DNA of 17,909 bases, taken from contig CAJTMS010000045.1 of assembly GCA_910577155.1 (NCBI GenBank), positions 1 to 17,909 on the forward strand. Direction: 5' to 3'. Source of the DNA: an uncultured Mailhella sp. GTDB lineage: Bacteria; Desulfobacterota; Desulfovibrionia; Desulfovibrionales; Desulfovibrionaceae. The notes under the pieces were generated by a model. It saw only the letters and a list, made by a program, of their open reading frames with translations, made no database searches and was not told the origin of the DNA. The position numbers and the translations under genes are program-made. Every line of letters starts with the position of its first letter. The stretch's first letter is position 1. Below are positions 8,114-14,339 of this stretch, piece by piece.

Positions 8114-9244
8114 TTATTCAATATTTCGTTTTTTTAATTTTTCAATAAGGGTTGTCCGTTTTATACCAAGGATTTCAGCTGCCTGATTTTTTACACCCTC
8201 AACTTGTTCTAATGCTTCATTAATAATGTTATCTTCAATCATGTCTAAAAATTCTTTTAAATTCATATTATTGTTTTTCATATCAGCAAGTGTTGGAAAA
8301 GCATGTGCTTGTGCCGGGGCTGAAAAGTCTGAAAAACCTTGCGTCAATATGGACGTAAGAGATTTTTTTTCTTCTTGTGTTACACTGGATTCTAAGGATA
8401 TTTGTTTTTCTTTTTGTTTGACGCTTTGAATTGTAATTTCTTCGGGAAGGGGAGGAAGAGTATTCACATCTCCCACGCCGTTTAAAATTTTGGAAGACAA
8501 ATCGGATAATAAAACTTGCGGTCCATCTGCCAAAATACTGAGCCGTTCTGTAAAGTTTTCAAGTTCCCGCACATTGCCCGGCCATGCATAGTTGAGAAAA
8601 ACTTTTGCCACTTCTTCAGAAAGGGTTAATTGTTCCCGTTCTTTTTTTTCACAAAAATGTTTTAAAAAAGTTTCTGCCAAGGTGATAATGTCATTTCCCC
8701 GCTCCCGTAACGGAGGCAGATGCAAAGGAATGACATTTAACCGATAATATAAATCTTCTCTAAAATTACCAAGGGCAACTTCCTGTTCCAAATCTCTGTT
8801 TGTTGCTGCCACAATACGGACATCAATTTTTTTGGGTCCGTTGCCTCCCACACGTTCAATTTCTTTTTCCTGCAAGACACGTAAAATTTTTACCTGCAAA
8901 GAAGTGTCCATTTCCCCGATTTCATCAAGGAAAATTGTTCCGCCTTCCGCCAGTTCAAAACGCCCCGGTTTCGTGCGTATTGCATGGGTAAACGCACCTT
9001 TTTCATGTCCAAAAAGTTCTGATTCCAAAAGCTCTTTGGGAATAGCGCCGCAGTTAACAGGAATAAAAGGAGCATTTGCCCGTTTACTTTCTTTATGCAA
9101 AGTCCGGACCAAAACTTCTTTGCCTGTTCCTGATTCACCGGTCACAAGGACTGTACTGTCTGTAGGGGCAACTTTCCGAAGTATTCTAAATACTTCTGTC
9201 AGAGAAGTATCTTCGCCGATTATCCCCAAACCTTTTTGGGACAT
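8114..9244 (-). CDS. Sigma54-dependent activator without receiver domain (AAA+ plus Fis-type HTH)
   Basis: This is a bacterial enhancer-binding protein that remodels sigma54-RNA polymerase by ATP hydrolysis. It is 376 residues from the preferred start. The AAA+ domain has Walker A GESGTGKE (36-43), the sigma54-contact loop reading GAFTHA (83-88) instead of GAFTGA, Walker B GGTIFLDE (101-108), FREDLYYRL (161-169) and WPGNVREL (221-228). A linker rich in Gln, Glu and Ser leads to a Fis-type helix-turn-helix (about 327-374, NQAAEILGIKRTTLIEKLKK). No receiver, GAF or PAS domain precedes the AAA+ domain. I chose the ATG at 9242-9244 because GGAGAG sits six bases before it; the in-frame ATG twelve bases upstream has no ribosome site. 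It is first in an operon with the TPR protein and pth. FlrC-like flagellar control is one possibility but is not shown. Confidence 0.93.
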   Translation of the reverse strand: MSQKGLGIIGEDTSLTEVFRILRKVAPTDSTVLVTGESGTGKEVLVRTLHKESKRANAPFIPVNCGAIPKELLESELFGHEKGAFTHAIRTKPGRFELAEGGTIFLDEIGEMDTSLQVKILRVLQEKEIERVGGNGPKKIDVRIVAATNRDLEQEVALGNFREDLYYRLNVIPLHLPPLRERGNDIITLAETFLKHFCEKKEREQLTLSEEVAKVFLNYAWPGNVRELENFTERLSILADGPQVLLSDLSSKILNGVGDVNTLPPLPEEITIQSVKQKEKQISLESSVTQEEKKSLTSILTQGFSDFSAPAQAHAFPTLADMKNNNMNLKEFLDMIEDNIINEALEQVEGVKNQAAEILGIKRTTLIEKLKKRNIE

Positions 9245-9281
9245 GTTTCTCTCCATAGGAGTAAAATTAATTTCTGTAATT

Positions 9282-9309
9282 ATTTTAGTACAAAAATAAA
9301 AAGTGTCAA
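9282..9309 (-). promoter_or_regulatory. Sigma70-type promoter of the sigma54-activator operon
   Basis: On the minus strand TTGACA (9304-9309) and TAAAAT (9282-9287) are separated by 16 bp. Directly upstream of the -35 lies the small palindrome CTCTG-A-CAGAG (9312-9322), a possible operator half-site pair, although short palindromes also arise by chance. Confidence 0.7.
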
Positions 9310-9434
9310 TACTCTGACAGAGAAAATTTTATTTTTCTTTTAAAATTTTTATGCTTAGGTATAATTTACGGTTAATTTTATAACAAGCGAATTTAATAAT
9401 AAAATTTCAGTCAGTCTTTTTTATGAGGGAAATA

Positions 9435-9539
9435 ATGAGCACTGCCGTCCGGTTGCGTAAGTACTTATTCTTCACAAATGCAAACGGCTTTGCCGCCGTT
9501 TGGCGGAAGCTCTGCTGCCGCATCGGTATTTTTTTATAA
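9435..9539 (+). CDS. Possible leader peptide or small protein (34 codons)
   Basis: This open frame starts MSTAVRLRKYLFFTNANGFA and ends RKLCCRIGIFL before TAA. GAGGG (9425-9429) sits five bases before the ATG, and an in-frame ATG lies twelve bases further up (9423). A TATAAT box at 9360-9365 could start its transcript, though its -35 is poor. The segment is clearly richer in G+C than the AT-rich DNA on both sides, and its codons use GCC, CGG, CTC and TGC more than nearby genes do. Overlapping hairpins lie inside it. It ends 86 bp before the glnQ-like gene, with that gene's own promoter in between. It could be a regulatory leader peptide, a small membrane-associated basic peptide or a gene relic. 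I do not recognise it. Confidence 0.4.
   Translation: MSTAVRLRKYLFFTNANGFAAVWRKLCCRIGIFL
9481..9535 (+). promoter_or_regulatory. Overlapping, mutually exclusive hairpins inside the small open frame
   Basis: A perfect 8-bp stem CAAACGGC / GCCGTTTG spans 9481-9502. A competing stem CCGCC-GTTT-GGCGG spans 9493-9506 and reuses the same bases. A third stem, GCGGAAGC / GCTGCCGC with one mismatch, spans 9503-9521 and is followed after seven bases by a T-run (9529-9535). The arrangement resembles an attenuator, but no regulated gene has been shown to depend on it. Confidence 0.4.
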
Positions 9540-9552
9540 CTCAAGGTTAAAC

Positions 9553-9582
9553 TTGACAAATTGTATAATTCATACATATTAT
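9553..9582 (+). promoter_or_regulatory. Sigma70-type promoter for the glnQ-like/ettA unit
   Basis: TTGACA (9553-9558) and TATTAT (9577-9582) are separated by 18 bp; shifting the -10 one base left (ATATTA) gives 17. The predicted leader is about 35 nt and ends in a strong GGAGGAG ribosome site just before the ATG at 9626. Confidence 0.7.
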
Positions 9583-9625
9583 ACACGTTTATGATGCTGG
9601 CACGCAGCAGATATTTGGAGGAGAT

Positions 9626-10354
9626 ATGCCTATTCTTGAAATTCGTGACATTCATAAATGGTATGGCGATTTTCATGTATTAAATGGAATTAGTGAAACT
9701 GTTGAAAAAGGCGAAGTTGTTTTTATCTGCGGACCTTCAGGTTCCGGGAAAAGTACATTTATACGTTGTTTAAACAGATTGGAAGCTATCCAAAAAGGAC
9801 AAATTTTGCTGGAAGGGGTGGATATTTACGATAAATGTCTCGATGTGAATAAATTACGCAGTGAAGTGGGCATGGTTTTTCAGCAATTCAATCTTTATCC
9901 ACATCTAAGCGTACTTGATAACATCACCTTAGCTCCGATTAAAGTTCGCAGACTTCCCAAACATCAGGCTGTTTCCAAAGCAATGGAACTTCTTGAACGT
10001 GTGGGGATTTTAAATCAGGCACATAAATATCCCATCCAATTATCAGGCGGACAGCAGCAGCGCGTTGCCATTGCGAGAGCCCTTGCCATGCAGCCGAAAG
10101 TTATGCTTTTTGATGAACCAACATCTGCACTTGATCCGGAAATGGTTAACGAAGTATTAAATGTTATGAAAGACCTTGCCTCTGACGGCATGACCATGAT
10201 GTGCGTTACCCACGAAATGGCATTTGCAAAAGAAGTTGCTGACAGGATTATTTTTATGGATCATGGTGTACCGCTTGAAAAAGCAAGCCCTGATGTTTTC
10301 TTTACCAATCCGCAGCATGAACGGACAAGAGCATTTTTAAAAGAAATATTATAA
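9626..10354 (+). CDS. Polar amino acid-type ABC transporter ATP-binding protein (GlnQ/HisP family)
   Basis: This is the cytoplasmic ATPase of an amino acid importer family; with a permease and a binding protein it would power uptake of amino acids such as glutamine, glutamate or histidine. The 242 residues match the family. Motifs are Walker A GPSGSGKST (36-44), the Q-loop FQQFNLYPHL (85-94), signature LSGGQQQR (139-146), Walker B VMLFDEP (159-165) with TSALD, and the H-loop THE near 200. GGAGGAG supports the start. No permease or solute-binding protein is visible on either side. The next gene, 15 bases downstream, is ettA, not a transporter part. It may therefore serve components encoded elsewhere. 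Substrate specificity cannot be read from the ATPase, so I withhold a gene symbol. Confidence 0.93.
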   Translation: MPILEIRDIHKWYGDFHVLNGISETVEKGEVVFICGPSGSGKSTFIRCLNRLEAIQKGQILLEGVDIYDKCLDVNKLRSEVGMVFQQFNLYPHLSVLDNITLAPIKVRRLPKHQAVSKAMELLERVGILNQAHKYPIQLSGGQQQRVAIARALAMQPKVMLFDEPTSALDPEMVNEVLNVMKDLASDGMTMMCVTHEMAFAKEVADRIIFMDHGVPLEKASPDVFFTNPQHERTRAFLKEIL

Positions 10355-10369
10355 TCATAATGAGGAACT

Positions 10370-12052
10370 ATGAGCAACGAACAGGAAAAAGTTATTTATT
10401 CTATGCACCGCGTGACAAAACGTCACGGTCAAAAAGAAGTTTTAAAAGATATCAGTCTCGGCTATTTTTATGGTGCAAAAATTGGTGTGCTTGGTTTGAA
10501 TGGTGCAGGAAAATCCTCACTGCTTAAAATTTTAGCAGGTGTTGATAAAAATTTTGAAGGGGATATTGTCATTGCCCCCGGTTTTAGCATTGGCTATCTT
10601 GAACAGGAACCCCTTGTTGATGAGACAAGAACAGTACGGGAAGTAGTTGAAGAAGGGGTTAAAAACATTATTGACCTTGTCAATGAATTTAATGAAATCA
10701 ATGCCAAATTTGCTGACCCCATGGAACCGGAGGAAATGGAAGCTTTGATTGACCGTCAGGCAAAAGTTCAGGAAAAAATGGACTCCGCCAATGCATGGGA
10801 TATTGATTCCCGTCTTGAAATGGCTATGGATGCCCTGCGTTGTCCACCTGCCGATGCAAAAGTTTCTGAAATTTCCGGCGGGGAAAAACGCCGTGTTGCA
10901 CTTTGCCGTTTGCTTTTGCAAAATCCCGATGTTCTGCTTCTTGACGAACCTACCAACCACCTCGATGCAGAATCTGTTGCATGGCTGGAACGTTTTTTAC
11001 ATACATTTCCGGGAACTGTTATTGCTGTTACCCACGACCGTTACTTCCTCGATAACGTTGCCGGCTGGATTTTAGAACTGGACAGAGGCAAAGGTATTCC
11101 ATGGAAAGGGAATTATTCCTCATGGCTTGAGCAAAAAGAAAAACGTCTTGCCTTAGAGGAGCGTTCCGACAAAGAACGGCAAAAAACATTAGCCCGTGAG
11201 CTGGAATGGATTAGAATGGCTCCAAAGGGCAGACATGCAAAAAGTAAAGCCCGTATCAACGCCTATGAAGCCATGGTCAGCCATGAAAGCGAACGTCTTG
11301 CGGACGAACTGGAAATTTACATTCCGCCGGGACCACGGCTTGGCAATATGGTTATTCAGGCAGAGAATATCTGCAAAAGCATGGGGGATAAAGAGTTAAT
11401 GGAAAACATGAACTTTATTATCCAACCCGGTGCTATTGTTGGTATTATCGGACCAAACGGAGCAGGGAAGTCAACCCTTTTCAAAATGATTACCGGTCAG
11501 GAAAAGCCTGACAGCGGAACCATGAAACTGGGTGAAACTGTTAAACTTGCCTATGTTGATCAGGGACGCGAAAGTTTGCAGGCAGGTAAAAGTGTGTATG
11601 ATATTATCAGTGCCGGATCTGAATTTATCAAGCTTGGCAATCGTGATATCAATGCCCGTGCTTATTGTTCCCGGTTCAATTTCAATGGAAGTGACCAGCA
11701 AAAAGACGTCAGCCTTTTATCCGGCGGAGAACGCGGGCGTCTGCATCTTGCGCAAATGCTTAAATCCGGCTCTAACGTTCTTCTTCTTGACGAACCTACC
11801 AATGATTTAGATGTCAATACCATGCGCGCCTTGGAAGATGCACTTGAAAACTTTGCAGGCTGTGTGCTTGTTATCAGTCACGACCGCTGGTTCTTAGACC
11901 GTATTGCCACCCATATCCTTGCCTTTGAAGATGAAGGAGTTGTCAATTTCTTTGACGGAAACTATACGGAATACGAAGAAGACAGACGTAAACGATTAGG
12001 CAAAAGCGCTGATACTCCTCATCGTATGAAGTTTAGAAAATTGACGAGATAA
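10370..12052 (+). CDS. ettA: Energy-dependent translational throttle protein EttA (ABC-F)
   Basis: EttA binds the ribosomal E site and gates the first step of elongation according to the ADP/ATP level. The 560 residues match E. coli EttA (555). Two ABC domains are visible: the first with GLNGAGKS (42-49), SGGEKRR and LLLDEPTNHLD; the second with GPNGAGKS, SGGERGR and LLLDEPTNDLD. Between them lies the tRNA-interaction linker with ARELEWIRMAPKGRHAKSKA, the hallmark of EttA compared with other ABC-F proteins. The C-terminus ends RMKFRKLTR, as in the family. It follows the glnQ-like gene by 15 bases with GAGGA before the ATG and is closed by a terminator, so the pair is probably one transcript. 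Pairing of an amino acid importer ATPase with a translation throttle is odd but may be chance. Confidence 0.96.
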   Translation: MSNEQEKVIYSMHRVTKRHGQKEVLKDISLGYFYGAKIGVLGLNGAGKSSLLKILAGVDKNFEGDIVIAPGFSIGYLEQEPLVDETRTVREVVEEGVKNIIDLVNEFNEINAKFADPMEPEEMEALIDRQAKVQEKMDSANAWDIDSRLEMAMDALRCPPADAKVSEISGGEKRRVALCRLLLQNPDVLLLDEPTNHLDAESVAWLERFLHTFPGTVIAVTHDRYFLDNVAGWILELDRGKGIPWKGNYSSWLEQKEKRLALEERSDKERQKTLARELEWIRMAPKGRHAKSKARINAYEAMVSHESERLADELEIYIPPGPRLGNMVIQAENICKSMGDKELMENMNFIIQPGAIVGIIGPNGAGKSTLFKMITGQEKPDSGTMKLGETVKLAYVDQGRESLQAGKSVYDIISAGSEFIKLGNRDINARAYCSRFNFNGSDQQKDVSLLSGGERGRLHLAQMLKSGSNVLLLDEPTNDLDVNTMRALEDALENFAGCVLVISHDRWFLDRIATHILAFEDEGVVNFFDGNYTEYEEDRRKRLGKSADTPHRMKFRKLTR

Positions 12053-12080
12053 ACAAGTTTGAAATAATAATAAACGAAAT

Positions 12081-12104
12081 GGGGGCTTGCTTGCCCCTTT
12101 TTTT
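12081..12104 (+). terminator. Intrinsic terminator after ettA
   Basis: The stem GGGGC (12082-12086) pairs with GCCCC (12093-12097) around TTGCTT, extended by a G-T pair, and is followed by seven T's. It lies about 30 bases after the ettA stop. Confidence 0.85.
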
Positions 12105-12292
12105 GTGTTTTTTTTTCAATACACTCTATGATACGCTCTTTTATCCTTTTGATTATCCAAATAAAATCGATACACTCCATGCACAAAATTGAAAAAAATA
12201 TAATAATAAAGCAACTGCCTCATAAATGTATAATTTTAACTTGCCAATTTTTCCTTATTAGTATACATTCTTATTTAAGATTAACCTCTAAC
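12105..12292. other. AT-rich spacer upstream of the small gene
   Basis: I see no convincing gene here. An 11-mer, TACACTCTATG (12120-12130), recurs with one change as TACACTCCATG at 12171-12181. TATAAT at 12229-12234 and TTGCCA...TATACA (12241-12267, only a 15-bp spacer) are possible promoter elements for the small gene that follows, both weak. Confidence 0.35.
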
Positions 12293-12305
12293 AAGGATAA
12301 AGATT

Positions 12306-12461
12306 ATGTGTGTAATGTGGATGCCTGCTAACCTTTTGAGTAAGGGTATAGTTGATGATAAGGATAAAATTCATGTGAAGCATGAAAATGCAGTTGCTCA
12401 TAGTGAAGAAAAAGAACAAAATACAGAAAGCAAACCTGTCGATAACCAAAATGACAAATAA
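12306..12461 (+). CDS. Hypothetical 51-residue small protein
   Basis: I do not recognise this gene. It begins MCVMWMPANLLSKGIV, a short hydrophobic, Met-rich stretch with one Cys, followed by a highly charged tail (residues about 17-51) rich in Lys, Glu, Asp, His and Asn, ending VDNQNDK. Support for real coding is AAGGA at 12293-12297 with an 8-base spacer, and an intrinsic terminator of its own about 60 bases after the stop (12521-12555). ettA upstream is closed by a separate terminator, so this would be an independent transcript. Internal ATGs at 12315 and 12321 are possible shorter starts. The amphipathic N-terminus could touch a membrane or a metal site, but no function can be assigned. 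It lies between ettA and the convergent tRNA-Phe. Confidence 0.55.
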   Translation: MCVMWMPANLLSKGIVDDKDKIHVKHENAVAHSEEKEQNTESKPVDNQNDK

Positions 12462-12469
12462 ATATGCGT

Positions 12470-12494
12470 GCTGACGTTGCGATATTTTGTCAGC
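12470..12494 (+). other. Small inverted repeat after the 51-codon gene
   Basis: GCTGAC (12470-12475) pairs with GTCAGC (12489-12494) around a 13-nt loop. It has no T-run and may be an mRNA 3'-end structure or chance. Confidence 0.3.
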
Positions 12495-12520
12495 GTATAA
12501 TATATTTATTATAGAAAGTT

Positions 12521-12555
12521 AAAGCAAACCGGTGTATGTTTCGGTTTGCTTTTTT
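12521..12555 (+). terminator. Intrinsic terminator of the 51-codon gene
   Basis: A perfect 11-bp stem, AAAGCAAACCG (12521-12531) with CGGTTTGCTTT (12542-12552), surrounds a 10-nt loop and runs into six T's (12550-12555). Confidence 0.85.
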
Positions 12556-12572
12556 CTTTGTCGCTTAAGCAC

Positions 12573-12597
12573 AAAAAAGCTCGGATAAACCGAGCTT
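12573..12597 (-). terminator. Intrinsic terminator after tRNA-Phe
   Basis: On the minus strand AAGCTCGG (12590-12597) pairs with CCGAGCTT (12577-12584) around a 5-nt loop, then continues into a T-run. It starts nine bases past the tRNA-Phe 3' end. Confidence 0.85.
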
Positions 12598-12605
12598 GAA
12601 ATTTG

Positions 12606-12681
<76 letters not shown>

Positions 12682-12692
12682 AACGTTTGTTC

Positions 12693-12721
12693 TTTATATA
12701 GAACTTATTTTACTTTGTCAA
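12693..12721 (-). promoter_or_regulatory. Strong sigma70-type promoter for tRNA-Phe
   Basis: On the minus strand a perfect TTGACA (12716-12721) and TATAAA (12693-12698) are separated by 17 bp. The -10 ends 11 bp before the tRNA gene. Confidence 0.75.
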
Positions 12722-12768
12722 ACACTTTTTTTATTTTTTATAATTTTTTCTATTCTTTTGGAATAACT

Positions 12769-12802
12769 AAAAAAATATTTAAATTCAATGCGTTGCTGCA
12801 TT
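12769..12802 (-). terminator. Weak candidate terminator after the first tRNA-Thr copy
   Basis: On the minus strand AATGC pairs with GCATT (12798-12802 and 12787-12791) around a 6-nt loop, followed within about 10 bases by a run of T's. The 5-bp stem is marginal, so transcripts may instead read into tRNA-Phe. Confidence 0.3.
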
Positions 12803-12845
12803 AATTTTTGTTGTATGAAAAGTAAAACAAAAATCGTATAAAGTG

Positions 12846-12921
12846 TGGAGCCCATGAGCAGGATTGAACTGCTGACCTTATCCTTACCAAGGATACGCTC
12901 TACCGACTGAGCCACATGGGC
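12846..12921 (-). tRNA. tRNA-Thr (anticodon GGT), copy 1
   Basis: This 76-nt cloverleaf has the acceptor GCCCATG / CATGGGC, discriminator T and encoded CCA. The D arm is GCTC...GAGC. The anticodon stem TATCC / GGATA holds the loop TTGGTAA, giving GGT. It is identical at every base to the gene at 15446-15521, and the identity stops exactly at the gene ends. It lies downstream of the restriction-modification operon with its own promoter. Confidence 0.97.
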
Positions 12922-12936
12922 GTGAACACCAGATGT

Positions 12937-12964
12937 GTATTACATAAAAATTTTCAAATTGCAA
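12937..12964 (-). promoter_or_regulatory. Sigma70-type promoter for tRNA-Thr copy 1
   Basis: On the minus strand TTGCAA (12959-12964) and TAATAC (12937-12942) are separated by 16 bp, with the -10 ending 15 bp before the tRNA. It lies between the nuclease stop and the tRNA, so copy 1 need not depend on the restriction operon's transcript. Confidence 0.6.
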
Positions 12965-13013
12965 GTATTTTCTTTTATAAATTTTAATCCGTGTGACCGT
13001 TCGTTATTATGAG

Positions 13014-13553
13014 TTAATTCTTAGGTACTGGCAGTCCGAATTTTGTTAACGGTATATATTCAAAGTAATATGAACAGCCAACTGAGATAATATATTCCAA
13101 AACATCGTTATATTGATTTTGCTTAAACCAATCACTTAAAAGATAAATATATTCTACTTCCATATTAAGCTGTGATAATAACTTTTTATACTGTTTTTTC
13201 TTAAAATCACACGTTTGCAATTTTTCATCAACTGAACCTGCGACTTTTTGAAATTTACATTCTATAATAAAAAACGTATTATTAACTACAACATAAATAG
13301 AATCATCTGGTAAAAGTTTTTTAGATAACATAGAAGCATAATTCACATTTCTATAATCCAAAAATTTATAAAGGGCATTTTTCTTAAAAAGAGAAGCTAC
13401 TTGCTCATTATTAAAAAATACATCGACCCAGCCATGAGTATTTGACTTGCATGAATATCCATTTTGAAGAGATAAAAAAGTTTGTAAATTAGTTTTACCT
13501 TCAAATATCAAACCAGTTTTTGTATTTGCCCCGCCAATTCCGTTTTCTTTCAT
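13014..13553 (-). CDS. Compact PD-(D/E)XK restriction endonuclease (probable GATC specificity)
   Basis: This 179-residue nuclease is the last gene of the restriction-modification operon. The catalytic core is visible as PDDSIYVVV (82-90) followed by the beta-strand FFIIECK (94-100), giving the PD...ECK arrangement (Asp83 or Asp84, Glu98, Lys100) of PD-(D/E)XK enzymes. The conserved-looking GSVDEKLQTCDFKKKQY follows (106-122). The N-terminus GIGGANTKTGLIFEGK and the C-terminus YIPLTKFGLPVP look like the ends of a complete protein, not a fragment. It is much shorter than DpnII or MboI (about 280-290 residues). The start has AAGGATG upstream and a 12-base gap after the DpnA-like gene. GATC cleavage is inferred only from the two methyltransferases beside it. 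Confidence 0.82.
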   Translation of the reverse strand: MKENGIGGANTKTGLIFEGKTNLQTFLSLQNGYSCKSNTHGWVDVFFNNEQVASLFKKNALYKFLDYRNVNYASMLSKKLLPDDSIYVVVNNTFFIIECKFQKVAGSVDEKLQTCDFKKKQYKKLLSQLNMEVEYIYLLSDWFKQNQYNDVLEYIISVGCSYYFEYIPLTKFGLPVPKN

Positions 13554-13565
13554 TTTATTACATCC

Positions 13566-14339
13566 TTATAATTTATTGAGACAATTTTGTAATCTTTGTT
13601 CCGCAATTTCTATAAATTCTTTTTCTTTTTCAATTCCGATAAATTTCCTGTTATGTTTTAATGCGGCAGCTCCGGTTGTACCGCTTCCCATAAAAGGATC
13701 TAAAATTAAATCTCCTTCATTTGTTGAAGCAAGAATAATCCGTTCTAATAATGCTAAAGGTTTTTGTGTAGGATGTTTCCCAAAAGTCTTTTCATTCGCT
13801 TTTGGAGTTCCAATAGCCCAAACACTTCGCATTTGTGTATTGGGCTTTTTAATAAAATCAGATGAAAAATCTCCATTTTTCATTATATTATAATTAAAAG
13901 TATGGGGTACTTTTTTGTCTTTTCTTGCCCAAATGAGCGTTTCATGGCTGGCAGTAAAATAACGGCAACTCATATTAGGACTTGCATTTGGTTTAAACCA
14001 TGCAATATCATTTAAAATATGATACCCCAACAACTGTATGGCAAAACCACAAGAATAAATACTATGATACGTACCAGATACCCAAAGCGATCCATTGCTC
14101 TTTAAAACTCTTTTACAAGCAACCAGCCAATTTTTATGAAAGTCAAAATTAGCTTCTACCCCTAGACTTTCATCCCATTTACCTTTATTTACAGAAGCAA
14201 TTTTTCCATTCTGACAGGTAATGCCACCATTGGAAAGCATATATGGTGGGTCTGCAAAAATCATATCAAAAGTATTTTCTGGAATTTGTTTCAAAATATT
14301 TAAACAATCACCGCAATATAATCGATAGTTCTTTATCAT
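13566..14339 (-). CDS. DpnA-like adenine-specific DNA methyltransferase (beta class)
   Basis: This is an S-adenosylmethionine-dependent N6-adenine methyltransferase. The 257 residues have the catalytic motif ADPPY near the N-terminus (29-33) and the cofactor motif DPFMGSGTTG near the C-terminus (214-223), which is the beta-class order. The sequence-recognition region lies between, with GTYHSIYSCGFAIQ and HPTQKP. In DpnII-type operons the second methyltransferase, DpnA, protects incoming single-stranded DNA; that role is inferred from family and position. Its start codon overlaps the stop of the Dam-like gene by four bases (ATGA), and the nuclease follows after 12 bases, the same gene order as dpnM-dpnA-dpnB. 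It is AT-rich like its operon partners. Confidence 0.9.
   Translation of the reverse strand: MIKNYRLYCGDCLNILKQIPENTFDMIFADPPYMLSNGGITCQNGKIASVNKGKWDESLGVEANFDFHKNWLVACKRVLKSNGSLWVSGTYHSIYSCGFAIQLLGYHILNDIAWFKPNASPNMSCRYFTASHETLIWARKDKKVPHTFNYNIMKNGDFSSDFIKKPNTQMRSVWAIGTPKANEKTFGKHPTQKPLALLERIILASTNEGDLILDPFMGSGTTGAAALKHNRKFIGIEKEKEFIEIAEQRLQNCLNKL

Noticed and set aside
8832..9299. 155-codon plus-strand frame opposite the sigma54 activator
   Set aside because: It is a shadow of the conserved AAA+ gene on the other strand, with no recognisable motif.
9598..9613. Possible sigma54 promoter (TGGCACG...) before the glnQ-like gene
   Set aside because: The -24 GG element is present, but the -12 GC element is absent at the required spacing, and a good sigma70 promoter already covers this gene.
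12128..12331. 67-codon plus-strand frame upstream of the 51-codon gene
   Set aside because: It has Ile/Lys-rich low-complexity composition, no ribosome site, and overlaps the better-supported small gene in another frame.
12718..12915. Minus-strand open frame starting MAQSVERILGKDKVSSSILLMG
   Set aside because: It is the antisense-free translation of tRNA-Thr copy 1 itself and its flank; this peptide is a familiar artefact of tRNA genes.
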